This document shows positions 34,641 through 47,600 of a stretch of DNA of 64,000 nt, in pieces. Positions within the stretch are counted from its first letter, which is position 1. Every line of letters begins with the position of its first letter. Source of the DNA: Pelobates cultripes (taxonomy: Eukaryota > Chordata > Amphibia > Anura > Pelobatidae); NCBI GenBank assembly GCA_933207985.1, contig OW240918.1, positions 111,214,674 to 111,278,673 on the forward strand. Reading direction: 5' to 3'. The notes below the pieces were generated by a model, which was not told where the DNA came from, searched no databases, and saw nothing but the letters and a program-made list of their open reading frames with translations. The position numbers and the translations under genes are program-made.

Positions 34641-36849
34641 CCAATTCTTTTCAAGGCAACTGGATTACAGCTCCACAATATACAACGTTAGGTCCATTAC
34701 TAGGCACTAAAGCCTGGTTCCACGTTTTCAACTACCTTGGTGTCTGCCCATGACATGTCTACTTATATCTTTCAGTAGACAACCCTGGCTTCCTCTTCGT
34801 TTACTCATCTTTCCTTACATCTTCTATTGTTGCTCTCTACCTATTCTTCATGTTTACTTCCTTAGCTCCTTCTTATACTCACTGCCTTACAATAATTTAT
34901 CTTTCACCACCAGACCATTTTGTCCAAAATTCCTCCTTCTAAGACATCATATGTATGTTTCCTCTTTTTAGCCATCATATTCACCCTCACTTAATAAATT
35001 TGGTTTGGAGCAGTCTGCAAAATAAATGACCGCATTGACCTGGCAAACTGTCTCTGTTCATCAATTACATAATATTTGAGTTGTGTTTTTTTGTGATTGC
35101 ATTCTATATTACCTTCTCTTCTTCTATTTTGAAGACTACATCATGCCCTGAAAAAGCAACTGTCGTTAAAGCATAGGCACTATAATTTACTTAATTTTTT
35201 ACAATGTCTGTCTATCATAGCGATGTATTTAAACCAAAATTATTTAAATGTATATTTGAAGCAAAGGTAATGGTTGTGATAAACTTGAATGTTCTTTTTA
35301 ACTTGGGAGATAACTCGGTGTTTTAGATGTTTTATACATTAATGGCAACTGTGGAATGGTGGGATGCTGTAGCTGAAAAACAGTGGTATCGCAAGCTGTT
35401 GGATCTCATTAAGTGACTAGCAAAGCAGTGTTGGCACCTTCTAGAGTCCAGGCTTTGATCCAGATTTGTTGCTTCTCATTCTGTGTGTGATTGGAGACTC
35501 TGAGAGCTAAACCAAAGGATTTTCAAATAAGTTATGCTTGTTTTGTGTTCTGGTACTTACACAGAGAAGCATTGTGCTTATTTGGGTGACTAGGTTTGTA
35601 CAATGATTTATAAGAGCTACTTTAACTCAGTTTATTCGAACTATAAAGGGTTTAGTATTTGAACAATGCTTTGTCTGTGTTCTGCAAATCTTAATATGTT
35701 TTGTGTCTGTGTGACAATAACTAAATTTTCTTTTTCATGTGTATTTGCAAGAATGACACCTGGAGGCATATTAAGTCATCGGATAAAATGTTTATTACTT
35801 AGAAATCCAGATCATCTTGGTAGACATTGTAGCCATTGCTCATAGGTATATACACCCTATGGCTTTACAAAGTGAATGCTTGCCATTCTATATTAACTTA
35901 AATTGTTTTTTTTCTGAGTATGTACAGCACAAAGCAGCTGATGAAATATGACACATTTCATTATTTTGTATGTGGAACATATTTCAGACAAATACCCACT
36001 ACCACACGGACATAGGCAGCATCCTTATAGCCTGGGGTTACTCAAGTCACAGTGACACATGATGGAGAACCTCAAACGGTTTATATATTTTTTAGTGTCC
36101 AGTTCACTGGGTAATCGATCAAATCATCAGGGGACTTGTATAAGAAACCATTTATATAAGACCCTGGGCACTATTCTCATTTACCACCCTCCTCTCACAT
36201 ATGAGACTGCAGTTGTATTCAGAAACGGAATGTGATTGTTCTTGAAAAATACAGAATTGGATGTTACAACGTAACCTATTTTGTTTGCCATAAATTAATG
36301 CTTCTTGTTTGCCGGAGTCTATTCCCTATATTTCTGAAGTATCAGCAATATCTCATTCACTACAAATGATCTCCAGGTAGCATTATTATGCTTGTTTAGT
36401 AAATTTCTGTCCAAATTAAATATTTAGTCATTTAATTCTGAATTCCATATTGTAGCTGATTTGGGATGGTCATTTTTGTAGATTTTAAAGTAATTCTTCT
36501 TTCATCTTCATCTTACTGCTGATATTAATACTATAAATTAACTGATAATAATGTAATAAAGTTATATGCAAATTAATAGGTATTTAATGTGACCCCAAAA
36601 ACATAAATCCATATCACATTGAATTTTTTTATTCCATATAAGGGGATACTGCATTTTTATAGGTGATAATGCATCTAGTTTTTATATGTTATATTTATAT
36701 AAAATGGTATGGATTTTTTGAATAATTATCATTATTATTAATTTATTTAATTATTTTGACATAGAATTGGGCAGATAAATTAAGAGGGTCTGTAGCTTGT
36801 AAGAGGTATAAGATGAAAATGTCAGAATTATTCTTTGCATTTGTATATA
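34641..36849. other. Unique-looking intronic sequence
   Basis: No gene or clear TE boundaries. A pyrimidine-rich stretch lies at 34750-34970. A further eroded CCTGAAAAAGC...TCGTTAAAGC motif lies at 35146-35173. Confidence 0.45.
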
Positions 36850-36853
36850 TTAA

Positions 36854-37307
36854 AGGAACACTATAGTGTTAAAAGAAAGTGCATTCCTAATGCTATAGTG
36901 CCTTATGACAGTTTAGGTTTTCAGCCCTTCTGTCATGAACTAAAAAACACTTTTACTTACCTTTCTTCCCTTGCCTTACTGCACTCTGCACTGCCAGCCT
37001 GCCTCTCTGGCTGAGATCATCAAGACTGATAATCTCAGTTTATCCAATTCTTCTCCGTAGTGAAGCATTAAGAGGATAATGCGCATGTGCAACAAATCTC
37101 CACGTTGCACCAATTAAATGCTCTACGAGCAGCAATTGAATGAGAACAGAGTTTGAGTTGGTGCTCACAGGAAAGCTCCTCTCGTGGTTGTCATGAAGGC
37201 TGCCACTAGAGGTGTTTGTAATCCTGCAACAAACAATGTTTTATATTTCATGGTTAACTATAAGATCACTGCACCCAGACCACTTAACTGAGGTGAAATA
37301 TGGTCCT
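36854..37307. mobile_element. TTAA-flanked MITE
   Basis: 454 bp between TTAA 36850-36853 and 37308-37311. The left end is AGGAACACTATAGTG and the right end ATATGGTCCT. A CACCCAGACCACTTAACTGAGGTG stretch near the right end is related to the multi-hairpin family, so this is a diverged relative. Confidence 0.75.
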
Positions 37308-37337
37308 TTAAATATAATTGTTAGCCCATTCTGTTAA

Positions 37338-37536
37338 AGGAACACTCCAACAAAAAACGTACGCTTATTTAAGGTGTTATGGGGGCAGGTATATCCAAGC
37401 TGCTAAGAGCTGAGTTTAAGTGGTAGAACAAGGGGAATTTGTCGGTTTGTTCAGTTAACAAACAGAACTGGGAAAAAGGGTGTGAACAAGTTATATACAG
37501 TGACAGGGTGTTCTGTCACAATAACTTAGTGTTCCT
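37338..37536. mobile_element. 199-bp TTAA MITE
   Basis: Between TTAA 37334-37337 and 37537-37540. The ends AGGAACACT and AGTGTTCCT are a perfect 9-bp inverted repeat. No coding content. Confidence 0.85.
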
Positions 37537-37559
37537 TTAATGACGTTCCAAGAGGTGGA

Positions 37560-37690
37560 GTTACACCTAGAAATCTAGAATGTGACGGCAGATAAGAACC
37601 ATTCGGCCCATCTAGTCTGCCCAATTTTCTAAATACTCTCATTAGTCACTGGCCTTATCTTATAGCTATATTATTCCTTACACTATAGAA
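37560..37690. repeat. Dispersed amphibian-type repeat fragment
   Basis: The segment from GCAGATAAGAACCATTCGGC to TTATAGCTATATTATTCC reads like a very common amphibian interspersed repeat (a LINE/SINE 3' portion). This is recognition by wording only; there are no visible boundaries. Confidence 0.4.
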
Positions 37691-38454
37691 TCCCTTTAAT
37701 CGCGTAAAAAAGAAAGCTGATTTATCAAACACAGTAAAATATTATAAAAAAAGCCGCCCTTATCACTATTTTAAGGAGACTGATCTGTATAGACAGACAT
37801 CCATCCCTTCAGTTCAGATGCATCCAGCCACGTCCAACACCGTTCCTACTTCAGATTTTTCTCCCCATCTTGGGTCTCTCTGAGAAGATAAGACCTGTTT
37901 CAGATTACAGTGTTTGTATCAGATTCATCTTCCTACTTTAGTCCTTTCACATTTAATTAGAATGTTGCTGGCCAGACCGTTCAGATGTGCATTTTTATTA
38001 GTGTTAGTTGCAAAGACCTTTATTTACCTTTTGATATTTTGGATTTTATATTTATGAATGACCACCTGTTATAAATGATTCATACAAAAAAAAAAGCATT
38101 TCCTTAGGAAATGCTTAAACTAGTTTTATAGTCCCAGTGTATTGTTGTTCCTTAGGCAGCAAAATACACTGCTGTGTAAAATAACTACAAACAGAACCCC
38201 TTGAGAAGATATAAGAGATTAAGTGATTTATAGACGGGGAACCAAATTATTATCTTGGGATTTGGGATTCTCTGCCCTGTGCATTTTCATTTCGACCAAT
38301 TACATTCTCAGGGAGTTACAACATATAATAAGATCATTTATCAAGTTGAGTTCGGATAGGCTGATTCAGTATTGCCACAGAGGGCAAGGTGCATTTTAGG
38401 ACAGAATATTCTTACAGACGATTTATCTGCAAAATGTATCTCTAACTCTAGTAA

Positions 38455-38970
38455 AGGGACACTATAGAAACCAGAACCACTACAGCTTAATGTAGTGGCT
38501 TGTTGTCTTTAGCATATCCCTGCAATGTTTTCAGTATAAAAGCAGCCTTTTCAGAGAAAAGTTAGCGTTTACATTGGTGCCTAGTGACACCTCTATTGGC
38601 AGTCACTATTGGCAGTCACTCAGACAACCACTATAGGTGCTTCCTATTCCAGTACTGCCACTAGAGGCTCTGAACATTCCCCATAGACATGCGTTCAATG
38701 CATCTTTATAAGGATATGCTGATTGGTACAATGCAGCATTTTGCTGCGCATGTGCAATAGCTTTACAATGCTTACCTATAGGATTGGCGGAGATCATGAA
38801 ACTTGATGCCATGTTGTGCCACCTGAGGCGAAACCATTGTGACATGGGGAAAAAAAAGGTGAGTTTAAATACCTTATTACTGCACAGAGGGGAGGCGGAT
38901 ACATAAATAGTTATTTTAACACTAGAGTGTCAGGAATACATGTTTCTGTTCCTGACACTATAGTGTTCCT
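38455..38970. mobile_element. TTAA-type MITE with one mutated target copy
   Basis: 516 bp. The left end AGGGACACTATAG is preceded by GTAA (38451-38454), probably a mutated TTAA. The right end CTATAGTGTTCCT is followed by intact TTAA (38971-38974). Internal hairpin-like words (GCAGTCACTATTGGCAGTCACT duplication, CATTGAACGCATG area) are eroded. Confidence 0.8.
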
Positions 38971-39003
38971 TTAAGTTTGGTCAAAATTGAAGCAAAACAT
39001 AGA

Positions 39004-40215
39004 AAATGGTTCATACTTGCCGTAATTTTCTTTTCCTTGACAGATCCATGGCAGCATCACTGTAGGGTTAACTCCCCCACTTGGCTGTTAAGGACAAGAT
39101 GTAAAACATTAAAATACACCCCCTAGTCAGTATATACTCAGTCTAGTTCCAAGCTCCTAAAGACCGCAATGGATACAAGAGGATAAAAATGGTGGGTGGG
39201 GGGTATGCCATGGATCTATCAAGGAAAAGAAAATTACGGTAACTATAAAAAGCTTTTACAAAAATTACATATTTTTGGACAATCCATGGCAGTATCACTT
39301 AAGCTATAAAACAAGGAGGGATATAGAATATAAAGAAAGACAACACCAAAATGTTGCAAAATACAAATGAAATGTATTGAGAAGAAACTAGACAGGACAT
39401 TACTACCAAAGGTAGAATAAATTGAGGTTTGACCATCCAAGGCATAGTAAGAAATAAAGGTATTGGCAGAGAAACCAGGTAGCCACTTTACAGATGCTCT
39501 CCAAAGAGTAGCTGCAACTGCCCAAAAAGTTGATTAGTAGATTTCTAGTAGGATGAGGATGAACTTCCTGAGGAGCCTGTAGATTCTGGACTTTGTAATC
39601 CTTGGATAACAATTCATCAACAAATTTTGGTTATCGACGCAGTTGGTCATAAGAAAGGAGAAAAAGGTGATTCCAGGCATTAAATGTTTCCAAATAGCTT
39701 GAGAATTTTCTTGAAATATCCAAAGAATGGCAGGTCTGTTCCTCTTGAGAAGAAGGAGAAGGAAAGAAAGCAGGAAGAGCCATGTCCTTGTAAAAAGAAG
39801 AAATAACTCTAGGACAGAATTTGGGAAAGGTATGTAGGACCACTGTCAGGAAAAAAAAAAAAAAGAAATAAAGATTTCCAGGGGATTCCAAATACTCGAG
39901 CTGCCATGGAGGGTTACTACAGTCTCAAAGAGGAAACCTATGACTACAGGTTATCCGCTGCGTACCATGGGCTACTAAGATCGAGAGGCTGAATTCTCTT
40001 AGGGACGCTAACTAAAACATTGGCCCAGGTAAACTAAATGTTCCCACATAGAAGTTCTAACAGTTTCCATACAGCCAAAGGAGAGAAAAGAAACTTAGTA
40101 TATGCTGACTAGGGGGTTGTATTTAAAGGTTTTACTTCCTGTCCTTAACAGCCAAGTGGGCGGGACTAACTCTATAGTATGGATTGTTCAGGAATAGATT
40201 TAGTTTTTTGGCTTT
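39004..40215 (-). mobile_element. Short DIRS derivative with ITRs, internal complementary region and YR remnant
   Basis: Inverted terminal repeats: CACTTGGCTGTTAAGGAC (39079-39096) and CCCCCTAGTCAG (39119-39130) reappear inverted at about 40150 and 40105. Just inside the left repeat, 39210-39310 holds an inverted copy of the left end (CAAGGAAAAGAAAATTACGG) and then an inverted copy of the right end (GACAATCCATGGCAGTATCAC). This is the internal complementary region that defines DIRS elements and serves as splint for circular cDNA. The interior encodes a tyrosine-recombinase remnant but has no room for gag or RT. Ends are approximate to about 15 bp. Confidence 0.75.
39400..39895 (-). pseudogene. 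DIRS tyrosine recombinase remnant
   Basis: DIRS elements integrate circular cDNA with a phage-type tyrosine recombinase. Minus-strand reading gives an LPAFFPSPSSQEEQTCHSLD start followed by SRKFSSYLET and LFLLSYDQLRR (39631-39800), typical of the DIRS YR core. After a frameshift, HPHPTR (about 39560) matches the His-x-x-Arg box region and LESICKVATWFL (about 39490) the following helix. The catalytic Tyr segment is split between frames near 39420-39440. Frameshifts and stops make it a pseudogene. Confidence 0.65.
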
Positions 40216-40332
40216 TAAATTCGTAATCAGTGACATGTTGACCTGGGAAGAATGTCAACATTTTCATACATCTTTTCTCAATATTAGCAACTCTGTAACT
40301 GCAATTACATTGTTGTACACATGACACTATAG

Positions 40333-41138
40333 CAAGCATGTCAAACTCACAGCCTGTGGGCCACATGTGGCCCACAATGCACATCTTTACAGCCCAGCGA
40401 GTTGCAAGTGCATGCTTGGTGTTAAAGCAGAGTAGGCACCTGCTTTCTCCACATTGCAGGTACCTACTCTGCTAAAATTTACCCGGCTGGAGAGTAAGCA
40501 GGATGCTGGTGGCAGCAATGGAGTTCAGTCTTCTTGCTCCTCACTGCTCCCTCGCACGCGCCGTCTGTTGTGCTGCCGGGTCCTGGAATATGACGTGATA
40601 TTCCGGCACCTGGCATCCCTAAACTGCGTGCGAGGGAGCCGTGAGGAGCAGGAAGGAGATCTCCAGATTGAAGATCCCCACTGGATCCCAGGGAATGATG
40701 TGAGTGTGTGTAAAAATGTGTAAATGTGTGTGTGTGTCAGTGAGTGTGTGTGTCGGTCTGTGTTGCGATGACCACAGCTGGACAATGGAGTACCTGGAGG
40801 TGCAGGGAGGCACGCAATACCACGTTATATTCCACCAAGAAGTAGCGGGCGGATGGCGCCATTGGGGGTATACCAGAGGCCGGACTCTGGAGTCGCATAC
40901 TGGCAGCGGCAATGTGAGTGGAGTCTTCTTGTTGGCTAGAGGGGGGGGACTGGTATTTAGTAGAGGGGGGTGCTGTAGTTTAATAGGGAGGGGATGCTGT
41001 TTTTTTTTTTTATACTTTAGTTTTCAAAATAAACCTACGTTTCTATGAAAATTTCAGTTTTTTTGTGTTTTTTGCGGCCCACCTAAACTTAAACCTTGTT
41101 TATTTGGCCCGTTCTCGACTTTGAGTTTGACATGCTTG
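40333..41138. mobile_element. Non-autonomous hAT element, perfect TIR and 8-bp TSD
   Basis: Identical CACTATAG flanks occur at 40325-40332 and 41139-41146. A 17-bp perfect TIR, CAAGCATGTCAAACTCA, lies at 40333-40349 and inverted at 41122-41138. The 806-bp interior has no transposase. It holds short inverted repeats (for example CTCCTCACTGCTCCCTCGCACGC with its partner near 40628-40648), a TG array (40700-40762), and a second GC-rich part with GGTATA. It shares the hairpin-plus-TG-array plan of the other hAT-type elements in the window. Confidence 0.97.
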
Positions 41139-41146
41139 CACTATAG

Positions 41147-43958
41147 CTTCATTACAAGTTATTCATGTATTGAAAAATATACAAGGGATAACATATTTTA
41201 TTAATCTTAAAGAATTTTGCCGGGAAGAATACATTCAGAATTTTCTCATTTTTCAAGTATGCCCTGAAGATAAATAATAAATGTTTGCTCACCTTTAGAT
41301 AGAAATACAAAATTTAAATTGCATATGTTTTCAGCAAATTGTTTGAAACGTGTCCTTTGCACATTGATTCATCCAGTTTGTTGAAAGCAGTAAATAGAAT
41401 TTCAAATGCCTTATAGTTTTGCTATTATGTACAACGGATGTTGTTACTAGTCATTTTATATGGGTTTGCAGTAATTGTTTATTTGCCATCCATATTGGTA
41501 CCTATTGCTAGAATTTATTATACGTTATGGGGAGGGTTAAACTAATTTACATTGTATTTTCAGACACTGTCCCGACATATGTAATTTATATTTTTATTCT
41601 TCAAAGCAGAAGTAAAACAAACCAAATACATAGTTTAGTTGGCTTTTAAGACCAGCTTTTTTAATTGTGTTCATTTACTTTGTATGTTACGGTTTAAAGG
41701 GTTACTCCATCCCCAAAAATATATATACATTATGAAATGAGTACTGAGTAACTCTTTCTGAGGTGTTCCAGCACCAACCCCTACCCCTCACCCACCAAAA
41801 GAGTTGTATAGGGGTTATGCTTCTGACAACCTCACAGCCCACAGGTTATTAGTAAGTTACATGTGGTAACTGCTGGCTTCTTGCTGTATATGTTAACTCC
41901 TCACTTCCAGCACAAGATCAAGATCATGACCGCTTGGAAGACCACATGTACATATCATCTACCCCATAACACAACACAGGGAAACGTTCTATGAGTGCTG
42001 GTGCAACTGTGAGCCTTTGCCCATGCTGTTAACTCTCAGCATTGAGGTGGGTAGTAATATGGGGGACTGCTGGCAATGTCTCCGTAGATAGTTGGTTTTC
42101 TAGTGACCCCTACCCACTGACTATAATTTCACAAAATTAGCAGGTATGTTTACATAATTAACTTTACGCTATTCCTGAATGCAAAAAGAGGGATACAATT
42201 ATCAGATTCTTCATACAGCATATCCGTAAACATTGTTTTTATTATGTACCCTCGTTTTCTATTTAAAAGAGGCTGAACCATTTTATAGATTACAGTGTAT
42301 TCCGTATAACGTCTACATATAAATCTATTCTAAAGCCAGCATTAATAATAAATGTGCTTAACTGTTGACTGTGTTTCTGAGGCAATTATATTCTAATCTC
42401 ACCATTTCTATTTTCTTCTATAAATTTGCAAGTTGTGTACTAAAAACTTCAGGATTTAGACTTGAAAATTAGTTCTCAAATTGGCATGGCATCAGCTAAA
42501 ATTCTTCTATTCAAAGCCGAATCTATTTTACTAAATCTGTAATGCCTGAGGGCCCCATCCAGAAAAAAAACCAGATTACTTTCCTTTTATGTGGGAAGTT
42601 GTGGGAATTATAACGTATGAAGAAGGGTATCGTGTGCCAAAACATTCTCCTCTGTATTAGCCTTATTTTCTCAACAGGAGCAACTGTGTCACACAGCATC
42701 ACATCATGAACAACAGCTTCTGTGGGAAACTCTATGACAACAATGAGTAATCAGGCTCACTTCATTCTATATACATTTATAGAGCTTAGTAAGACGAGCT
42801 TTTTATTTGCGTTCATTTGTTTTTTTATGTCCAGCACAATATTGTTCTTTTAATAGAGGGGTCTTGCTGCCTAGCAACAGCTTTACAGGATTATAAAAAT
42901 ATTTAATACAACGCAATACATCAAATTCTACAGTTTCCGCTCATTTATTAAACTTGGTCCAGTTTTTAGCACGTGTAAGATTGTGCTTTTATACGGTTGT
43001 GTACAAATGTTGTTTAGGTGCTGCCTTCTCCGAATCCTCTTTTTCTATTAGTACGATGTATCTTTACAGACAGGCATGGTAAATGAAGAAATGCAGCTAA
43101 AAAATAGGTCCAGAGCACATACATCAAGGTATCCCTCCAATAATGGGACCATGTATATATTGTTACACCTGATCGCCATGCATTACAGGCATGCTGTGCA
43201 CCTGAAATTAAGTGGGGAAAAAGCTGCAAGAGTGCTTATGCCTGCCAATAGCACTTAAATACTGTGTGTCGAAGTGGACTACTCCTTTGTATTCCTGTAC
43301 GGTTTTATGAAGATGAATGATGCCTCAGCCGGGGAGGGACTTATCATTTTCATCTGATTGTGGGTCTTATTTTACGAAGCATTGAATATCTCCTGCTGGA
43401 CTCTACAGTATCGGCAATCTGTCCTTGGTATCGGGTCTTCCTGTATGTTATCCTGCAGCTGTGTATCCACATAGTAACTGCTATTAGGATGATGTTATGT
43501 TTGGGAGAAACAGCTTCCAGGAAAACCGCTCTATCTAGACTTCATAGACCCATGTTCCTGTAACCACTATTAAGCCGCTGGTTATTGTGGTTAGGTTCAC
43601 ACTGGATGCACTGCTGTATTAGATTCAATCTCAGATTATTTTTTTAGCAGTGTTTCATACCCACAACCTCTCCTAGCGTCTTCTAGGGGCCTCCATGTAG
43701 ATGCAGCATCCACAGACAAAAAGGCACAGATCAGGCTAGCAAAACAGAGGATCAAGATATTGAAAGTAAAATACAAATGGAATAGCTACAAGAGGAGAAC
43801 ACATTAAACTAAAACATACGGGTGTCAGTTCCACTAGCATTGCAGGTACCAATGTTGCCTTTAAAACCTTTAACGTGAAGCCTGTAACCCAGCTGTACTC
43901 ATGGTGTATATCATAATACACACTCCTTGCACAGAGAAATGTAGTAAGGAACAAGCTG
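41147..43958. other. Unique-looking intronic sequence
   Basis: No convincing gene. A single TTAA-type end (TTTAAAGGGTTACTCC at about 41695) suggests a partial MITE. An eroded CTATGAAGAAGG...CCAAAACATTC motif lies at 42615-42647. Open frames are below 73 codons. Confidence 0.45.
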
Positions 43959-44011
43959 AATTAGGGATTATTCTAGCCTCGGTGAGGGAATAATCTAAAT
44001 TTTATTAAAGA

Positions 44012-44157
44012 CAGGAGGCGAATATTTGCTTTACCTTCTTTACTGAAACCTCCAGCAGCAAAGAAACAGTTAACAGAACTTTTCAAAACAACCAATCAGA
44101 ACAAAGCAACAGTAGTATAAAACCCCTAAGCAGGCTCTTCCACTTCCTCTTTCTTTG
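44012..44157 (+). repeat. Left inverted terminal repeat of DIRS element
   Basis: Near-identical inverted copy of 49569-49723. It contains AACCAATCAGAA (a CCAAT-box word) and TATAAAA (44116-44122). The outer 53 bp (43959-44011) are unique to this end, like the unequal ITRs of DIRS-1. Confidence 0.9.
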
Positions 44158-44587
44158 ATGAGGTCGAGCAGGAGAGCAAGGAAACCAACGAATCCACCTT
44201 GTAGCAGACACATCCAGAGAAACAATCGTCAAGCCCAGAGAGAAAACAGATTACACTGCAAGAAAACAGAAAACATTGTGAAAGTAAACTGTCAAGGCAA
44301 GATGTCATATCCATACAATATCACTTTCACATCATAATACCTGATGAATAAACAAAGTCTACAGATCTTATGAAGACCTAGTATGTACCTAAGCTAAAAA
44401 GGCATTGACGAAACATAATTACAACACAAACATGATGAATAAAACGCACACGGACAACCATCACTGAATATTAGAAATAACCTTTATTATGTAAAACCAT
44501 GCATTCACAAAACATAAACAATATCCCCAATTATTTATAATAGAATAAAACCCAGATCCAGGGAGGGAACGTAAAAAAAAAGGGGGG

Positions 44588-44693
44588 GAAATATTCGCCT
44601 CCTGTCTTTAATAAAATTTAGATTATTCCCTCACCGAGGCTAGAATAATCCCTAATTTTATGGCAGGACAGGAGGCTTCATATTTGCAATTTT
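44588..44693. repeat. Internal complementary region (circle-junction copy)
   Basis: The first part is the reverse complement of the left terminus (inverse of about 43959-44030), and the second part is the reverse complement of the right terminus (inverse of about 49700-49735). They meet at AATT (44654-44657). In DIRS elements this region aligns the two cDNA ends for circularisation. Confidence 0.9.
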
Positions 44694-44999
44694 AACGCCC
44701 AAATAGTAGAACCAGAAGCAATATGAGATAGAGGACTGAAATAAAGGAGAATGGAAAAACTGATTCCCTAAACCAAGCAGCGGTGTAGGGAAAATGCAGA
44801 AGGGACCCAACGGCTTCCAAAATTGTTGAGGTGACAGCACCCCGAACCAAAAGTGTCCCAGAGGAACTCAAGGTCAGTCAATGAGAGGATCCACCAAATC
44901 CAACGGGCGAGCGAAGATGCAGAAACAGTCCAAAACGGCCGTACGCAGAAATAAACAGCTGTCCATGAGTAGACGGACGAAAGAACCAGATCCTGGATC

Positions 45000-46440
45000 T
45001 ACATGGTCGTGTACAATCTGTCAACAGAGCTGTGGCCTATCCGGAGAATAGGGGTACGACACAGAGGACGAATAAAAATGAAATATGTGTTGTGCAGAAG
45101 CCGATGTACTGAACGGCAAGAAGGAAGAAGACACGTCGATACCATGACGTCAGAACGCGATGAAATACAAGATGTACTGGGGGGAAACTGTAAGCGGAAA
45201 AAACTGCCGAGAGATAGGGCTCCCGTACGGTATACTCCTCTTGGTAGACTGCAGACCAAGAGATCCTTAGCAATGCCAGAATCTTGAGAAAACGCACATG
45301 AGTCGTCCACTAGCTGACATAGGACGTGAATGGCCCCATACGATCCTACCCTGAGAGGGCAACTCAGCCAGACAATGGGGACAGCCATGATAAGGACCGC
45401 CATTGGGACCCAAACACAAGTCGTGGCAGGCTACCCCTGTGGATCCCACGTGGGACATTAAGAGACAGGGAGTCGTAGATTGCCTTCCCATGGCAAACTC
45501 CAGCAAAAAGGGGAAAGCACGCAGGACTCCTCCGAAGTGGTTTGGCCAGGCGAAACGACACTTCCAGGAATTCGGTCTGAAGCAAAACCCAAAGTATCCT
45601 GTAGGTAAACGGGATGCGTACGCCCCGAAGGAGACCAAGCTTGGAAAACTCGTCCCTCGCCTCGCTGAGGGTCCGGCAGCCAGTTGGAGAACCGCTCCAT
45701 ATGGCGGTTCGCACCGAATGTAATCATGCCAGTACTCGAGACCCTGGAGGGTGAGGCAACCAATCATTGGGGTCTCTCCATGGCCGGGTGAAGCCGTCCG
45801 CCACACAAGTGTCTCGTCCCGCATACATTCTGTCACAAATGACGAATACTTGTCCAGAAGCTATAGATAGCGATCCTATGTGAGATCCGACTGCAGTCCG
45901 TAGTGGACAACCGGTGAGAAGTCCATGCCGGAAGGTAGCGAGCAATACTGTGAATGTTGAACAAACCTGCAGGTAGTTCCATGCAGTTGGCGTAAAGGAG
46001 TCCCTCCTCCGGAGTCATCAATTAATTCTTAGATGAGCTTCATCCGAAGGTCACATGATTTGGTCATACCAGGCCAAAGACCCGAGAAAGCGCCATGTTG
46101 GAGCGGCTGATAGTACCGGATCCTTGAGGTATGGCTTCCATGGCGAATAGGCACCGGTCAATTAACCGGGTTGGGCCCCTAAGTGTAACCCGCAGGTTGT
46201 GAAGCATATACCTGGTATTTTCCTTGAAGACGGACATCTTGGTCCTCGGGAGGCGGGGCACCGCCTGGACCGAATATTCCATGAAAGACCGGAAACTGGG
46301 TTGACTTGGAGTGAGTCAGATTCAATATGTCCATGTTGATGGCAAAATCCATGCGGGTTTCTATCATGTGCATTTGAGGGAGAGAACCAATCGTCAACGC
46401 CGAGCAGCTCTCAGAGGGGATGAGTGCCCTCCGTCTCAAA
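45000..46440 (-). pseudogene. DIRS reverse transcriptase / RNase H remnant
   Basis: Reading leftward on the minus strand: MDFAINMDILNLTHSKS (about 46330) matches the segment after the RT active site, where DIRS RTs read GF-IN-EKS-L-PS. RVTLRGPTRLIDR...AMEAIPQ (about 46110-46200) matches the RT-RNase H connection. YANCMELPAGLFNIHSIARYLPA (about 45930-45995) matches the RNase H INxxEL-type motif. DPNDWLPHPP (about 45740-45770) and FRLAKPLRRSP (about 45540) resemble the following DIRS segments. Each lies in a different frame, with stops between. The RT catalytic DD box should lie near 46430-46650 but is not clearly visible. Plus-strand frames here (45003-45287, 45403-45723, 46311-46652) are shadows. 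Confidence 0.65.
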
Positions 46441-47200
46441 ATGTGTCAACAGACGACATGCACTGGGAGCATGTAGCGTGGGGATGGGGCGGGAGTCCAC
46501 TCCACCGCACCCTTTGCCCAGCAGGGCAACTGCGGAATGAGTCGGAATGGATGCCTCTTTTGGTCATGCGTATCGCTCATGGAACGGTCCAAGGTTCCGC
46601 AACCTTGATCTGGAGTCCGGGCACGGTCCGAGAGACCTCTGGGGCTAGTTAAGGGGGAACCCTATGAATAGAGACGTGTCGGCTCAATTTGTACACGAGG
46701 GTAACTCCGGAGAGCAGACCCAGCACTTGGATGCTAAATCCATCAGTTTGATGTCCAGCTTGGACAGGGGCCGTTTTGCGGTTCTCAGGGGTAGAAACCA
46801 ACTAGGCGATACCTATAAGTCATATCGGTCCATTCCCAGTGGAAATTTAGTCTTCTCCGCTTTCCAAGCGGTAACGTGCCGTTAGTCCCAAGGAAACATC
46901 TGTGTCTGCGTGTCACCGACATCCACTGGTTAGTCCCAGATAGAGTGCAAACCCCGTGTCAGGTGTTTGCGGTGTCCTTTCCGGACTCCGTCATGAAGAC
47001 TGATCCTCTTGATGAATCCATCCGTTAGCCAACGAGTACCAGGGGTGCTTGGTGTAGCGTCTAGGATGGCCGGTGGAGTGTCCCCGTAGGGCACCGATGG
47101 TTTCTGGCAGTGAGGTCAGCGGCCGGCAAGAGGACAGGCCAAGTGACCTTCTGGCTACGGGAGATTTGTCCTTCAGCCGTGATTGCACAAATGATACCTG

Positions 47201-47600
47201 GTGCGGCCAGCTGGGGGTCACCCAGTGTGCAAGAGGGGGTCACCCAACAAGCACAAGCATACCATGCAGTATAGGCCAGCAGGGGAGGGGGTCACCCTCA
47301 GTCTGAACATAATCGGACACTGTAGGTACAGTGGTGCGGCCAGCTGGGGGTCACCCAGCGTGCAAGAGGGGGTCACCCAACAAGCACAAGCATACCAAGC
47401 AGTTTAGGCCAGCAGGGGAGGGGGTCACCCTCAGTCTGAACATAATCGGACACTGTAGGTACAGTGGTGCGGCCAGCTGGGGGTCACCCAGCGTGCAAGA
47501 GGGGGTCACCCAACAAGCACAAGCATACCATGCAGTTTAGGCCAGCAGGGGAGGGGGTCACCCTCAGTCTGAACATAATCGGACACTGTAGGTACAGTAG
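47201..47600. repeat. 133-bp tandem repeat, three copies
   Basis: GTGCGGCCAGCTGGGGGTCA starts at 47201, 47334 and 47467, an exact 133-bp period with very few differences. Each unit holds three GGGGTCACCC-type palindromic words. Confidence 0.97.

Noticed and set aside
45003..45723. Plus-strand frames in the DIRS region
   Set aside because: RT/RNase H motifs are on the minus strand; the plus-strand frames overlap them and show no homology wording.
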